From UBA1952 sp965246905 (lineage in GTDB: Bacteria; Bacteroidota; Bacteroidia; Chitinophagales; Chitinophagaceae), in NCBI GenBank assembly GCA_965246905.1, contig CBDFFZ010000003.1:124001-188000 (forward strand): 64,000 nucleotides of DNA. The letters are read 5' to 3'. The stretch's first letter is position 1. Each line of letters begins with the position of its first letter. This document shows positions 29,650-41,595 of this stretch, one piece after another. The position numbers and the translations under genes were made by a program. Below the pieces are notes generated by a model, which was not told where the DNA came from, made no database searches, and worked only from the letters and a program-made list of their open reading frames with translations.

Positions 29650-29790
29650 CTGAGATTTAGGATTTTTGAATTCAGATTTTTGATTTGAAAGAGATGTTCT
29701 AAAGCATGAGTTGCGAGGGAATGCTGCTTTAAGATGCGTAGTTTATGAGTAAAATCATAAATCACAGATCAAAAATCAGCAATCAAAAAG
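29650..29790. repeat. Inverted pair of heptad-repeat arrays between tRNA-Ile and tRNA-Ala
   Basis: Plus strand, about 29653-29686: ATTTAGG, ATTTTTG, AATTCAG, ATTTTTG, ATTTG. Minus strand, about 29790-29757: ATTGCTG, ATTTTTG, ATCTGTG, ATTTATG. About 70 nt lie between the arms, including an inner imperfect stem (TCTAAAGCA with TGCTGCTTTAAGA). The arms can pair in the rRNA precursor. Confidence 0.6.
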
Positions 29791-29834
29791 AAAGTTCTTT
29801 GTTTTATTTTATTAGTATCTGAAGTTCATCAATT

Positions 29835-29907
29835 GGGGGATTAGCTCAGCTGATAGAGCACCTGCCTTGCACGCAGGGGGTCAACGGTTTGAATCCGTTA
29901 TCCTCCA
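29835..29907 (+). tRNA. tRNA-Ala (TGC)
   Basis: Acceptor GGGGGAT pairs with ATCCTCC (one G-T pair), anticodon stem CCTGC/GCAGG with loop CTTGCAC (anticodon TGC), T arm AACGG-TTTGAAT-CCGTT. CCA is not encoded. Confidence 0.95.
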
Positions 29908-30221
29908 CTTTATCAGTTCTTCCTTATTCATCCGGGTGGATCGTCCTCTTCAAGATACGAAGTAAAAAGAAGGTAATCAGGTTCAAGGCCTGGCAGCATG
30001 GTTCAAGTCCGTTATTATCACTCTGACTGCTCATCCCGTAGGGATGAAATGTTTGTAGCTCTTTGACATATTGGGAAAGCAATTTTAATTTACCGAAGTA
30101 ATTTGGTGGTTAAGAATAGTAGTGATTTATAGAAAGCAAAATACCAAGAGTAGAGTAATAACCATTATTTAAGCAGCACTGATTTTTCTTGTAGCGATCA
30201 GTGCCCAGCTGACTTTAAAAT
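29908..30221 (+). promoter_or_regulatory. tRNA-Ala to 23S spacer with boxA-like motif
   Basis: A 314-bp spacer with no gene. AGCTCTTTGACATA at 30057-30070 resembles boxA of rRNA antitermination systems. Around 30179 and 30198 a GCACTGAT/ATCAGTGC pair can form a small stem before the 23S start. Confidence 0.5.
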
Positions 30222-33127
<2,906 letters not shown>

Positions 33128-33133
33128 TTATTT

Positions 33134-33202
33134 ATCTTAACAGAACACAGTTCATGGGGGACGTTCCCTTAAAAGAACAACCAATGAACTGCAGGTTAAG
33201 AT
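33134..33202 (+). repeat. Nested stem structure in the 23S-5S spacer
   Basis: Outer stem ATCTTAAC (33134-33141) with GTTAAGAT (33195-33202), middle stem CAGTTCAT (33148-33155) with ATGAACTG (33184-33191), inner stem GTTC (33163-33166) with GAAC (33175-33178). A second small hairpin follows: CTTGTC (33218-33223) with GACAAG (33233-33238). Position just after mature 23S suggests an RNase III-type processing stem (inference). Confidence 0.6.
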
Positions 33203-33332
33203 AGAACATTATTACCTCTTGTCCCTTCGGTAGACAAGGCAACACTAAAATCACTATTAGCTTCCCCGATATGTTATCTTATTATTAGTAAGGTTCCAGA
33301 CCAGGAAAGAAAGAAGAAGGATTGTTTGATAC

Positions 33333-33367
33333 AAATCCGGAATCCCAAATCCCAAATCCGGAATCCC
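33333..33367 (-). repeat. Heptad-repeat array before 5S rRNA
   Basis: Minus-strand reading: ATTCCGG, ATTTGGG, ATTTGGG, ATTCCGG, ATTT. One of the cleanest copies of the 7-bp family. Confidence 0.65.
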
Positions 33368-33378
33368 CTTCAAGACCT

Positions 33379-33491
33379 TATGGTGGTCTTGCCGGGGGTG
33401 TCTCCACCTCTTCCCTTTCCGAACAGAGAAGTTAAGCCCCCCATGGCCAATGGTACTGCACAACAATGCGGGAGAGTAGGTAGCCGCCATA
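33379..33491 (+). rRNA. 5S ribosomal RNA
   Basis: About 113 nt. Helix I is TATGGTGG (33379-33386) with CCGCCATA (33484-33491). It contains CCGAACAGAGAAGTTAAG, the standard loop B/helix III signature. Last gene of the rRNA operon. Confidence 0.95.
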
Positions 33492-33498
33492 TCATTTT

Positions 33499-33542
33499 AA
33501 AAAGCCCCCCACTTCAGTATCATCTGATATGGGGGCTTTTTT
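33499..33542 (+). terminator. Terminator of the rRNA operon
   Basis: Stem AAAAAGCCCCC (from 33499) with GGGGGCTTTTTT (33531-33542) enclosing a 20-nt loop with minor pairing. The T-run at the end supports intrinsic termination. Confidence 0.88.
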
Positions 33543-33673
33543 ATATAAGAAAATATTAAGCTATGCTGTTATTATAATTTTTCTGATTGTCTTGGCTATT
33601 ATTACTTGAATAATGCATTATCGTTTTCTTCAAAAATCGCAAAAATAAATTTCATTTTATACTTAGTAATTCA

Positions 33674-33718
33674 TATCTTCGCCGCCCTAAATTCCACACA
33701 AAAAGGAGGACCTAAAAA
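33674..33718 (+). promoter_or_regulatory. rpsA promoter -7 box and strong Shine-Dalgarno
   Basis: TATCTTCG at 33674-33681 is a one-mismatch -7 box. AAAAGGAGGA at 33700-33709 is a nearly full-length Shine-Dalgarno, 9 nt before the TTG start at 33719. Strong SD sites are uncommon in Bacteroidota, and this one decides the start. Confidence 0.7.
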
Positions 33719-35539
33719 TTGGAGGAACAACAAACTATCCAACAAGTACAGCCTGCGCACGACGACTTCGACTGGAGTGTTGACAAGCGCAATGTGGCTT
33801 CTTATAACAAAGAAGACCGCAAGAAACAAGAATCTGTATATGATGAAACATTCAAGCAGATTGCTGATTCCGAATTAATGAATGGCTTTGTCGTTGGTCT
33901 TACAAAGACTGATGCCATCATTAACATCGGTGCTAAAAGTGACGGCCTTATTTCCCTTAATGAATTCCGCGACTTGCCGGATGTTAAGATAGGAGATGAG
34001 ATCGAAGTAATGGTTGTAGAAAAGGAAGACCGTGCCGGTCACCTTCACCTGAGCCGTAAAATGGCGCGTGCAGCCCGTAGCTGGCAGCAAATTGTAGATT
34101 TCTACAAAACTGGCGAAATTGTTACAGGCACCATCACATCAAAGACCAAAGGCGGTCTTATCGTTGATGTGCGTGGCCTGGAAACATTCCTGCCTGGTTC
34201 TCAGATTGACGTTAAGCCAGTTACTGACTATGATCAGTATGTTGGTAAAACGATGGACTTTAAGGTGGTTAAGATTAATGAAACCATCCGTAATGCTGTT
34301 GTATCTCATAAGGCACTTATTGAAAGCGATATGGAGGCTCAGCGTAGCGTTATCATCGGCCAGCTCGAAAAGGGACAAGTACTTGAAGGTACAGTTAAGA
34401 ATGTAACCGACTTTGGTGCATTTATTGACCTTGGTGGCGTGGATGGTCTCCTCTATATTACAGATATTAGCTGGGGCCGCGTAACACACCCAAGTGAAGT
34501 GCTGGGCAATGGCCAGAAACTAAATGTTGTGGTTCTTGACTTTGATGATGAGAAGAAGCGCATTTCCCTCGGCCTGAAGCAGCTTACCCCACATCCATGG
34601 GATACGCTGCCTGAAGATATCCATGAAGGTGGTACTGTTAAGGGTAAAGTAGTGAATATTGAAGATTACGGTGCATTCCTTGAGATCATGCCGGGCGTAG
34701 AAGGTCTTGTGCACGTTTCTGAAATTACCTGGTCTTCACAGCCAATCAATGCTAAGGAATTCTTCAAACAGGGCGAAGAGTATGAAGCTCGCATCGTAAC
34801 GCTCGATAAGGATGAGCGTAAGATGAGCCTTTCTATCAAGCAGCTTACAGAAGATCCGTGGGAGAATATCGAAGAGCGCTTTCCGATTGACAGCCGTCAT
34901 TCCGGTACCGTTAAAAATATTACCCCGTATGGTGTATTCGTTGAGCTGAATACCGGCATTGGTGGTATGATACATATCTCCGATCTTAGCTGGATTAAGC
35001 GCTTTAATCACCCAAGTGAATTTACGAAGGTTGGTGAGGAAATTGATACGATAATTCTCGGTATTGATAAGGATAACCGCAAGCTTAGCCTCGGCCATAA
35101 GCAGGTGGAAGATGACCCATGGAATACCTTTGAAACGGTATTCCCGATTGGCTCTGTACACGAAGGCACCGTTACCCGTAAGGATGATAAGGGCGCTACC
35201 GTACAGCTTCAATATGGCCTTGAGTCATTCGCGCCTGCCCGTCATCTCCGCAAGGAAGATGGCAGCAATGTAACTGCCGATGAAACTCTGCCGTTTATGA
35301 TCATTGAGTTTGATCGTAATGACAAGCGCATCATGGTATCTCATACAAAGGTTTGGGAGAAGAACATGGCGGAAGAAAAGGAAACTGTTAAGAAGGCTGC
35401 TAAAGACGATTCCGACAGCACTAAGAAGGCGGTTAAGAATATTCAGAGCAAGGTTGAAAAACCCACACTTGGTGATCTTGGCGCACTTGCTGCACTGAAG
35501 GATAAGCTGAAGCAGGCTGAAGATGAGGAAGGAAAATAA
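33719..35539 (+). CDS. rpsA: 30S ribosomal protein S1
   Basis: A 606-residue protein with six S1 (OB-fold) domains, at about residues 53-122, 139-203, 223-292, 310-379, 396-465 and 482-550, recognised by repeats such as GTVKNVTDFGAFIDLGGVDG and GKVVNIEDYGAFLEIMPGVEG. S1 binds mRNA on the 30S subunit and helps initiation. The C-terminal ~50 residues are Lys/Glu/Ala-rich. The start is TTG 33719: no ATG occurs before the conserved region, and a strong Shine-Dalgarno is correctly spaced. A terminator follows at 35585. Weak start plus strong SD suggests translational autoregulation, as known for E. coli S1 by another mechanism (inference). Confidence 0.95.
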   Translation: MEEQQTIQQVQPAHDDFDWSVDKRNVASYNKEDRKKQESVYDETFKQIADSELMNGFVVGLTKTDAIINIGAKSDGLISLNEFRDLPDVKIGDEIEVMVVEKEDRAGHLHLSRKMARAARSWQQIVDFYKTGEIVTGTITSKTKGGLIVDVRGLETFLPGSQIDVKPVTDYDQYVGKTMDFKVVKINETIRNAVVSHKALIESDMEAQRSVIIGQLEKGQVLEGTVKNVTDFGAFIDLGGVDGLLYITDISWGRVTHPSEVLGNGQKLNVVVLDFDDEKKRISLGLKQLTPHPWDTLPEDIHEGGTVKGKVVNIEDYGAFLEIMPGVEGLVHVSEITWSSQPINAKEFFKQGEEYEARIVTLDKDERKMSLSIKQLTEDPWENIEERFPIDSRHSGTVKNITPYGVFVELNTGIGGMIHISDLSWIKRFNHPSEFTKVGEEIDTIILGIDKDNRKLSLGHKQVEDDPWNTFETVFPIGSVHEGTVTRKDDKGATVQLQYGLESFAPARHLRKEDGSNVTADETLPFMIIEFDRNDKRIMVSHTKVWEKNMAEEKETVKKAAKDDSDSTKKAVKNIQSKVEKPTLGDLGALAALKDKLKQAEDEEGK

Positions 35540-35584
35540 GTATTCTTCCCAGAATAATAAATTTCAGGAAGTTTATTAAGAAGG

Positions 35585-35617
35585 AAAGGGTAGCCAGCAA
35601 TGGCTGCCCTTTTTTTG
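35585..35617 (+). terminator. Rho-independent terminator of rpsA
   Basis: 12-bp stem AAAGGGTAGCCA with TGGCTGCCCTTT (one T-G pair), GCAA tetraloop, T-run. Confidence 0.88.
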
Positions 35618-35710
35618 TGCTTTTATCCCGAAGGATTCGTTGTGAGATACAGAATATCCGTCCTGGTTTATTTTCTTACTTAATACTCTTTACTTCATCT
35701 TAGTAAAGAT

Positions 35711-36412
35711 TTATGGTGTGGTAATAGAAACAGGTATGATCTTGCCGTTTAAAAAATTATGAGCATTCATACTAAAATAACTTATGAATTTTGAAATTTC
35801 CTCGCTGTTAAGTGGCGCAGTGTAACTTGGAAATGCATCTGCCAGCATCTCTGTATTTATTGCACCTAAGGCTAAGCAATTTACGCTGATGCCATACTCA
35901 GCCAATTCTTGTGCAAGACATTCAGTGAGATTTGCCAATGCTGCTTTACTGGAGCTGTAGGCTGATAAACCGCTAAACTTACTGGTACCCTGCACGCCGC
36001 CCATACTTCCGATATTGACAATATGTGCCCGACTACTATTTGCGAGATATGGGACTAATGACTTTATAATATTTACAGTACCGAATAAATTTGTTTCAAA
36101 TGTTTTATGCCAATCAGCGATATCCATATCCAGGAATTTTTTGTTGATAAGCATACCTGCATTGTTGATCAGAACATCAACCTTATTCACTTTATTAAAT
36201 ATGGTATGAATCTGATCTGCTTTAAAATTAATTATGTCAAGCTTAAGTACTTCAATATTATTGCAACCTAACGCATATGCCTGCGTCTTTAAAGCTACCA
36301 GCTTTTCTTCATTTCTGGAAAGCGCAATAATCCGGTTACCGGGATCTTTAGACAGTGCAAGTGCAGTTTCAAAGCCAATACCTTTACTTGCCCCGGTTAT
36401 TACAATATTCAT
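35711..36412 (-). CDS. Short-chain dehydrogenase/reductase (SDR) family oxidoreductase
   Basis: A 233-residue classical SDR. NAD(P) motif TGASKGIG at residues 6-13, NNAG at 83-86, catalytic Ser136 (NIGSMGG), Tyr152 and Lys156 (YSSSK). The length is typical. The substrate cannot be inferred. Monocistronic on the minus strand, convergent with rpsA and downstream of ffh, from which a terminator (36513-36538) separates it. Confidence 0.92.
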   Translation of the reverse strand: MNIVITGASKGIGFETALALSKDPGNRIIALSRNEEKLVALKTQAYALGCNNIEVLKLDIINFKADQIHTIFNKVNKVDVLINNAGMLINKKFLDMDIADWHKTFETNLFGTVNIIKSLVPYLANSSRAHIVNIGSMGGVQGTSKFSGLSAYSSSKAALANLTECLAQELAEYGISVNCLALGAINTEMLADAFPSYTAPLNSEEISKFISYFSMNAHNFLNGKIIPVSITTP

Positions 36413-36512
36413 ATCGGCTTAATTTTTTCTAAACTCAGCCGGAAAAGCCAAGCAATTTACTTGTTGTACAATCTATGCTATAAAATTCTGTAGTTCATTT
36501 TCGGTTTAGCTG

Positions 36513-36538
36513 AAAAAGCCGGCTGAAAGTTCAACCGG
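36513..36538 (-). terminator. Rho-independent terminator of ffh
   Basis: Minus-strand stem CCGGTTGA with TCAGCCGG (one G-T pair), 4-nt loop, followed by TTTTT. It lies just after the ffh stop at 36557. Confidence 0.75.
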
Positions 36539-36556
36539 GTCGATGCCTAAAGGTGT

Positions 36557-37918
36557 TTATCGCTTGCCGAAAGGTCCGGGCATTCCGCCACTCATACCTG
36601 GCATACCCATGCCCATACCAGGCATTCCCTTCATCTTGTTCATCATGCCCATCATCTGCTTCATTTGCTCAAACTGTTTCATAAAAGCATTTACTTCTTC
36701 ATATTTTTTACCACTACCAGCTGCTATTCGTTTCCTGCGGTTAGCGTCAATTTCATCCGGGTTGCTACGCTCAAAAGGAGTCATAGAGTTGATCATGGCT
36801 TCAATGCCTTTGAATGCATCGTCTGAAATGTCTATATCCTTAATCGCTTTACCAATGCCGGGAATCATGCCTAAAAGATCCTTGATGTTACCCATCTTCT
36901 TGATCTGATTCAACTGATCTTTAAAATCCTCGAAATCGAATTTATTCTGGCGAATTTTCTTCTCTAACTTCTTGGCCTGTCCTTCATCGAATTGTGCCTG
37001 CGCACGCTCCACAAGGGTAGTTATATCACCCATACCGAGAATCCGCTGCGCCATGCGCTCGGGGTAAAAAACGTCCAGCGTGTCCAGCTTTTCGCCCATG
37101 CTCACAAACTTGATGGGCTTGTCAACGGTATATTTAATGCTCAAAGCAGCGCCGCCACGCGTATCGCCATCGAGCTTTGTAAGTACAACGCCGGTAAAAT
37201 TGAGCCTGTCATTAAAGGTTTTCGCGGTATTCACAGCGTCCTGACCCGTCATAGAATCTACAACAAAAAGTATCTCATTCGGGTTTACGGCGCTTTTAAT
37301 ATCCGCGACTTCCTGCATCATCGCTTCATCGATAGCGAGGCGACCGGCTGTATCTATTATTACCACATTGTAACCTTCCTGCCTTGCTTTGCCAATGGCT
37401 GCCTGCGCAATGGACACTGCATCTTTATTTTCGCGATCGCTGTACACCGGCACTTTTACCTGTTCTCCCAATACATGCAACTGGTCTATAGCCGCCGGGC
37501 GATAAATATCCGCTGCAACAAGTAGCGGCTTCAGCTTTTTTGTGCTTTTTAGATAGTTGGCAAGCTTACCGGAGAAGGTGGTTTTACCTGAGCCCTGCAG
37601 GCCGGCAATAAGGATTATAGTTGGCTTGCCGGAAAGATCAAACGGCGCTTCTTCGCCACCCATAAGGCCGGCAAGCTCATCTTTTACAATCTTCACCATC
37701 AGCTGGCCCGGCGATACGGAGGTAAGCACTTTCTCGCCTAATGCTTTGTCTTTTACCCGGTCGGTAAAATCCTTTGCAATTTTAAAATTCACATCTGCAT
37801 CAACCAGCGCGCGGCGTATTTCTTTAATAGTGGTTGCTATATTTATTTCGGAAATGCGGCCTTCGCCTTTTAATTGTTTAAAGGCAGAATCGAGCCGCTC
37901 GGAGAGATTATCAAACAT
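36557..37918 (-). CDS. ffh: Signal recognition particle protein Ffh (SRP54)
   Basis: A 453-residue SRP GTPase. N domain (1-90), G domain with G1 GLQGSGKT (106-113), DTAGRLAIDE, TKLDGDTRGG and the closing loop GMGE-type FVSMGEKLDTLDVF; the M domain from ~300 binds 4.5S RNA (SNPDEIDANRRKRIAAGSG) and ends in a Met-rich tail. It targets inner-membrane proteins to FtsY and the Sec translocon. Start ATG 37918 lies about 20 nt after the predicted transcript start (-7 box 37945-37952). Flanked by terminators, so monocistronic. Confidence 0.97.
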   Translation of the reverse strand: MFDNLSERLDSAFKQLKGEGRISEINIATTIKEIRRALVDADVNFKIAKDFTDRVKDKALGEKVLTSVSPGQLMVKIVKDELAGLMGGEEAPFDLSGKPTIILIAGLQGSGKTTFSGKLANYLKSTKKLKPLLVAADIYRPAAIDQLHVLGEQVKVPVYSDRENKDAVSIAQAAIGKARQEGYNVVIIDTAGRLAIDEAMMQEVADIKSAVNPNEILFVVDSMTGQDAVNTAKTFNDRLNFTGVVLTKLDGDTRGGAALSIKYTVDKPIKFVSMGEKLDTLDVFYPERMAQRILGMGDITTLVERAQAQFDEGQAKKLEKKIRQNKFDFEDFKDQLNQIKKMGNIKDLLGMIPGIGKAIKDIDISDDAFKGIEAMINSMTPFERSNPDEIDANRRKRIAAGSGKKYEEVNAFMKQFEQMKQMMGMMNKMKGMPGMGMGMPGMSGGMPGPFGKR

Positions 37919-37944
37919 GGAAAATTGTTGTTGCTGAAAGAGCG

Positions 37945-37952
37945 CAAATTTA
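37945..37952 (-). promoter_or_regulatory. -7 box TAAATTTG for ffh
   Basis: Perfect TAnnTTTG on the minus strand, 26 bp before the ATG; no TTG seen at the -33 position. Confidence 0.55.
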
Positions 37953-37991
37953 ATTTTTAATCGCTGTAATGCGCGCAGAAATCTTCATTAA

Positions 37992-38023
37992 AATAAAAAG
38001 AGCTACCCATGTGAGCAGCTCTT
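37992..38023 (-). terminator. Terminator of the M4 metallopeptidase gene
   Basis: Stem AAGAGCT (37998-38004) with AGCTCTT (38017-38023); on the minus strand the stem is followed by TTTTATTTT. It lies 20 bp after the peptidase stop. Confidence 0.7.
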
Positions 38024-38043
38024 GTAAAGAATATAAAGCAGGT

Positions 38044-41000
38044 TTAGTTTTTAAGCACCTTAGCAGTAAATACCCCAGTAGAACGAATAACCTGCAACAC
38101 ATAATTACCGGCCACAAGATTCAGGGCACCAAGCGGAATGCTGAACTGACCTTTACCGGCTGTTAAGGACTGATTAGCGCTATAAACAGTTTTGCCGGTT
38201 ACGTCCATAAGCTTTACAGTAGCCGCTTCACCTTTATTGATAGAATATGCGACTTTAAGATCATTGTTAAAAGGATTATTAACTATGCGGATCTGATCGT
38301 CGCCCGTTCCCAAAGCGCTAATGGCAAGATTAGGAGTTCCATCAATCAGGAAGTAACGGCCAAACCCTGTAAAATGGCCTTTAAAGCCCACATAAGTTTG
38401 TCCTGTTGTGCGGGCAAGAACCGGCACGATCTGCGTATTTGCAGGTGTAATATCCTGGTCAGTTACAGCTGTAGTATGAAGCAAAAGCAGGGATGAAGCT
38501 GCTTTGCCATCAAGCTCTGTATTGGTCATATAAAAGAAAGCATCGTAGGTAGCCGTGTCGTTATTCACTGCAGGTGCAATGGTAAAATCCTTTACAGAAC
38601 GAGACACATTTGAGAAAGGCCCAAAGCTGCCTGAAGCAAAGCCAATACCTTCTGTACTTACAGAGGCCACAACGCAGGCAAGATCGGTAGTGCCATTCCA
38701 TATTCCGGCAATCAATTCTTTATCTGCGTCTGAATAGAAATAAGTGCGGTCGCCGGCGCGAACATTCCATTTGCGGGAGCTCCCTGCAGTAGTTTCAATT
38801 GGCGAGGGGGCGACATCCTGCGTGAAGCGGAAAATAGGCCGCGCATTGGATACGCTTGCGGCAACGAACGGCAGGGTGCAGCCACCGGTTGTGCTGTTGT
38901 TATAATTATAAGCAACCCGGTTACCAGAGGCAGAAGTGGCTTGCACCTGGTCATTAGCTGTAGCACGACCGGCATTGGTAAAGCAGATATCTACTGCAAG
39001 GTTGCTGCCATCCCATACATAACCGTTGGCGAAGGTAATTGTGTTAAGGCCTGTTACTGTTGTAACGTCAGAACTAAATACCTGCGTGAAGCCCCCGCTA
39101 AGATAAGCAGTGCTAAAAATGCTGGCAGTTGTAGGTGCAAGCTGAATGGTAAAAGCGGTGAATGGTTGGGTAGATACTTTGGTAGTAACCGTAAAGGCCA
39201 ACTTAGTAAGGGTAGCGTTGGGTTTCATACCTGCAGCAAGCATTTCAGCAGCAGTGATGATATATTGCATATGCGCCTGGTTTGAGCTGCTGATAAATGG
39301 AGAAGTAATATTGCCTGCAACATCGTAAGTGCCCACTGTTTTGGATTCAGTTATCCCGGTTACCGGAACAAGATCGTCATTTACAATCTTCACACGGGTA
39401 GTAGCAAGTACATTTGCGGCCACCGCATTACTTCCATTGGCTGAAAAAGAAAGTGCAAGATCAATGTACTTACCGGTGTCGAGCGTATTGCCATTATCAT
39501 TAACAGTAATCGCTAGCTGTTGTGCAGAAGCACTGCCCGCAGGAAAAGTAACAACGGGGTTTGGTATAGTATAATCTACTCCGTTTATAGCTGTGCCGCC
39601 AGTGACCGTAATATTAGCTGTGGCATTACCACCTGTTGGCGCAGGGCCATTAAGCTTAACCGGCACAAAAACGGTATGACTCGCAGGGCAATCTACAGCG
39701 GAAGCATCTTCTGTTACCATATTAACGGGTGCAGCAAAAGAAATCTGAGAATTGCAGGATGTATAATCATCGCCCACATTTACTGCATACCAGGCGCGGA
39801 TTACGCCCTCCACAACTTTTGAGCAGGCGCCATATTGAGCAGTTGCATAGTTGATAGAAGCTAAGCGACATGCAGCATAATTTGCAGTTTGGGTAAGCGA
39901 AAGCTCAGTGCCATAGGCTATCTGCGCAGCAGTATCAATACCAATACGATTTACTGAATAATAATTACCAACATCATTTTTGCCCGTGCCGCCTTCACTC
40001 ATCAGGTAAAACCAGTAGTTGAGCACACCACTGTTTGAGTGTACGCCACAGTTATCATTGGTACTGCTATTAGGATTGCAGTTAGAGGTTGCAAACTTCC
40101 AATGGGCGCCGCCATAGGTATCAGGATCTCCATATACCTGCGGATGAGCCATATCGCGAAGGGGTGTATTGCCTATTTCCTCGCCGATCTCCCATACGCT
40201 TTTTGCCTTTGCGTCTGTTTCATGCGGGTTTGCATAATTTTCAATTACAGAACCCCAAATGTCAGAGAATCCTTCGTTCATGCCGCCGGATTCCCGATTG
40301 TAGATAAGGCCGGCTGTGGTCTGGCACACACCATGGCCAATCTCATGGCCACAAACATCGAGGCTTACCAAAGGATCGAGCCCTCCATTTACATTGCGAC
40401 CACTTCCATTTCCGTAGTTCATAGCATTCCCGCCCCAAAATGCATTATTGTAATTAATACCGTAATCAACATAACTATTGAGCGGGCCGTTTGTGCCATT
40501 ATAGCTCAGGCGACCGCGTTTGGTAAGCCAGTAATCATATACTTTCTGCGCGCCCCAATGCGCATCGATCGCTACGCCTGTAGTAAAGTTTGAGGTAGTA
40601 CTTGTTACTTCCTGTTTGTAAGTAGCGCTGGTGCTGTCTCCGAGCGTGTATGTATTGATGCCACCACCGCGCGTAGAATCATGCAGGGAATAAACACCAT
40701 TACTGAGCTTCGCATCAAAAGTCAAAGGGCCGCTGTAAAGAGAATTGCCCGTTGCCTGTACATGCTTGATAATAGAATTGGTAAACAAAATGCGTCCGGA
40801 AACGGCGTCCACATACACATCGTTCCGGCTCAGCGGCTGGATAGCGTAAACGTCAAAATGATAAGCTAAATGCAGCTTGCCATCCGGCTCTTCGCCGCCA
40901 TAATAGTCCTCGATAAGTACCAGTTCGCCTTTAGGGGCATAAGTAGCGTTAGGGTCATTCAGATCACGCTGCAACTGTATATCCGAGCCCGGAATTTCCC

Positions 41001-41469
41001 AGATATATTTTTTTGCACCGGTATAGTCAAGTGCCAATTGCAATGCTTTTCCTTCGGTTAGCTGTGGAGCCGTATTAACGTTTTTGCCTGCACGGTAAAA
41101 ATTGCCGCTCATATAGCTCATATTACCGTTTTTAGAGGCAATGATGTAAGAGCCATGCTCTACCTTAATTCCCTTATAAAACTGCGTGTAGCGCGCTACA
41201 TTAATATCGCCGGATGCATTATCCGAAGATTTAAAACGCATTTCATCTGTCGCAGGATCCAGCTTTAAATAAGTATTGAAAACCATTGGGGCATCAGCCG
41301 CCTTAAAAGATGTTTCAGCAGAAAAAGTGATTGAGGCCGGTGCGCCATCGCGCTCATTGACCACCATGGAAGCTGGAGTTATCATCTTTTGCTGGGCAAA
41401 TACAGGCTGCACGGCAAGCATCGCCAACGTAACTGCGTACGAGGCATAAATTAGTTTTCTTAAGCGCAT
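38044..41469 (-). CDS. Secreted M4-family (thermolysin-like) metallopeptidase with T9SS C-terminal sorting domain
   Basis: A 1141-residue zinc endopeptidase. Signal peptide 1-25 (ends VFAQ). The FTP/PepSY propeptide runs to about 240. Catalytic M4 domain about 240-570: zinc ligands His375 and His379 with catalytic Glu376 (HEIGH) and third ligand Glu399 (GGMNEGFSDIWG). Next come a Calx-beta-like domain (about 575-690, NITVTGGTAINGVDYTIPN), beta-sandwich domains (about 700-1050), and a T9SS type A sorting domain (from about NNPFNNDLKVAYS to KVLKN). The propeptide is expected to be cleaved after export. It probably degrades extracellular protein as a nutrient source. Monocistronic. Confidence 0.95.
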   Translation of the reverse strand: MRLRKLIYASYAVTLAMLAVQPVFAQQKMITPASMVVNERDGAPASITFSAETSFKAADAPMVFNTYLKLDPATDEMRFKSSDNASGDINVARYTQFYKGIKVEHGSYIIASKNGNMSYMSGNFYRAGKNVNTAPQLTEGKALQLALDYTGAKKYIWEIPGSDIQLQRDLNDPNATYAPKGELVLIEDYYGGEEPDGKLHLAYHFDVYAIQPLSRNDVYVDAVSGRILFTNSIIKHVQATGNSLYSGPLTFDAKLSNGVYSLHDSTRGGGINTYTLGDSTSATYKQEVTSTTSNFTTGVAIDAHWGAQKVYDYWLTKRGRLSYNGTNGPLNSYVDYGINYNNAFWGGNAMNYGNGSGRNVNGGLDPLVSLDVCGHEIGHGVCQTTAGLIYNRESGGMNEGFSDIWGSVIENYANPHETDAKAKSVWEIGEEIGNTPLRDMAHPQVYGDPDTYGGAHWKFATSNCNPNSSTNDNCGVHSNSGVLNYWFYLMSEGGTGKNDVGNYYSVNRIGIDTAAQIAYGTELSLTQTANYAACRLASINYATAQYGACSKVVEGVIRAWYAVNVGDDYTSCNSQISFAAPVNMVTEDASAVDCPASHTVFVPVKLNGPAPTGGNATANITVTGGTAINGVDYTIPNPVVTFPAGSASAQQLAITVNDNGNTLDTGKYIDLALSFSANGSNAVAANVLATTRVKIVNDDLVPVTGITESKTVGTYDVAGNITSPFISSSNQAHMQYIITAAEMLAAGMKPNATLTKLAFTVTTKVSTQPFTAFTIQLAPTTASIFSTAYLSGGFTQVFSSDVTTVTGLNTITFANGYVWDGSNLAVDICFTNAGRATANDQVQATSASGNRVAYNYNNSTTGGCTLPFVAASVSNARPIFRFTQDVAPSPIETTAGSSRKWNVRAGDRTYFYSDADKELIAGIWNGTTDLACVVASVSTEGIGFASGSFGPFSNVSRSVKDFTIAPAVNNDTATYDAFFYMTNTELDGKAASSLLLLHTTAVTDQDITPANTQIVPVLARTTGQTYVGFKGHFTGFGRYFLIDGTPNLAISALGTGDDQIRIVNNPFNNDLKVAYSINKGEAATVKLMDVTGKTVYSANQSLTAGKGQFSIPLGALNLVAGNYVLQVIRSTGVFTAKVLKN

Positions 41470-41521
41470 GAATTTTTTTAGATAAGTAATTGCTGCAATT
41501 TATCAATAAATTAGCACATAT

Positions 41522-41536
41522 CCTGCGAAACGCAGG
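41522..41536 (-). repeat. Small hairpin downstream of the desaturase gene
   Basis: CCTGCG (41522-41527) with CGCAGG (41531-41536), 3-nt loop, no T-run. It may end or stabilise the desaturase mRNA; weak evidence. Confidence 0.4.
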
Positions 41537-41595
41537 TTAACAATCCATCTAAATCGACTATTTTTTAAATAAAAGACGCTTCAAATTCCTAAATA

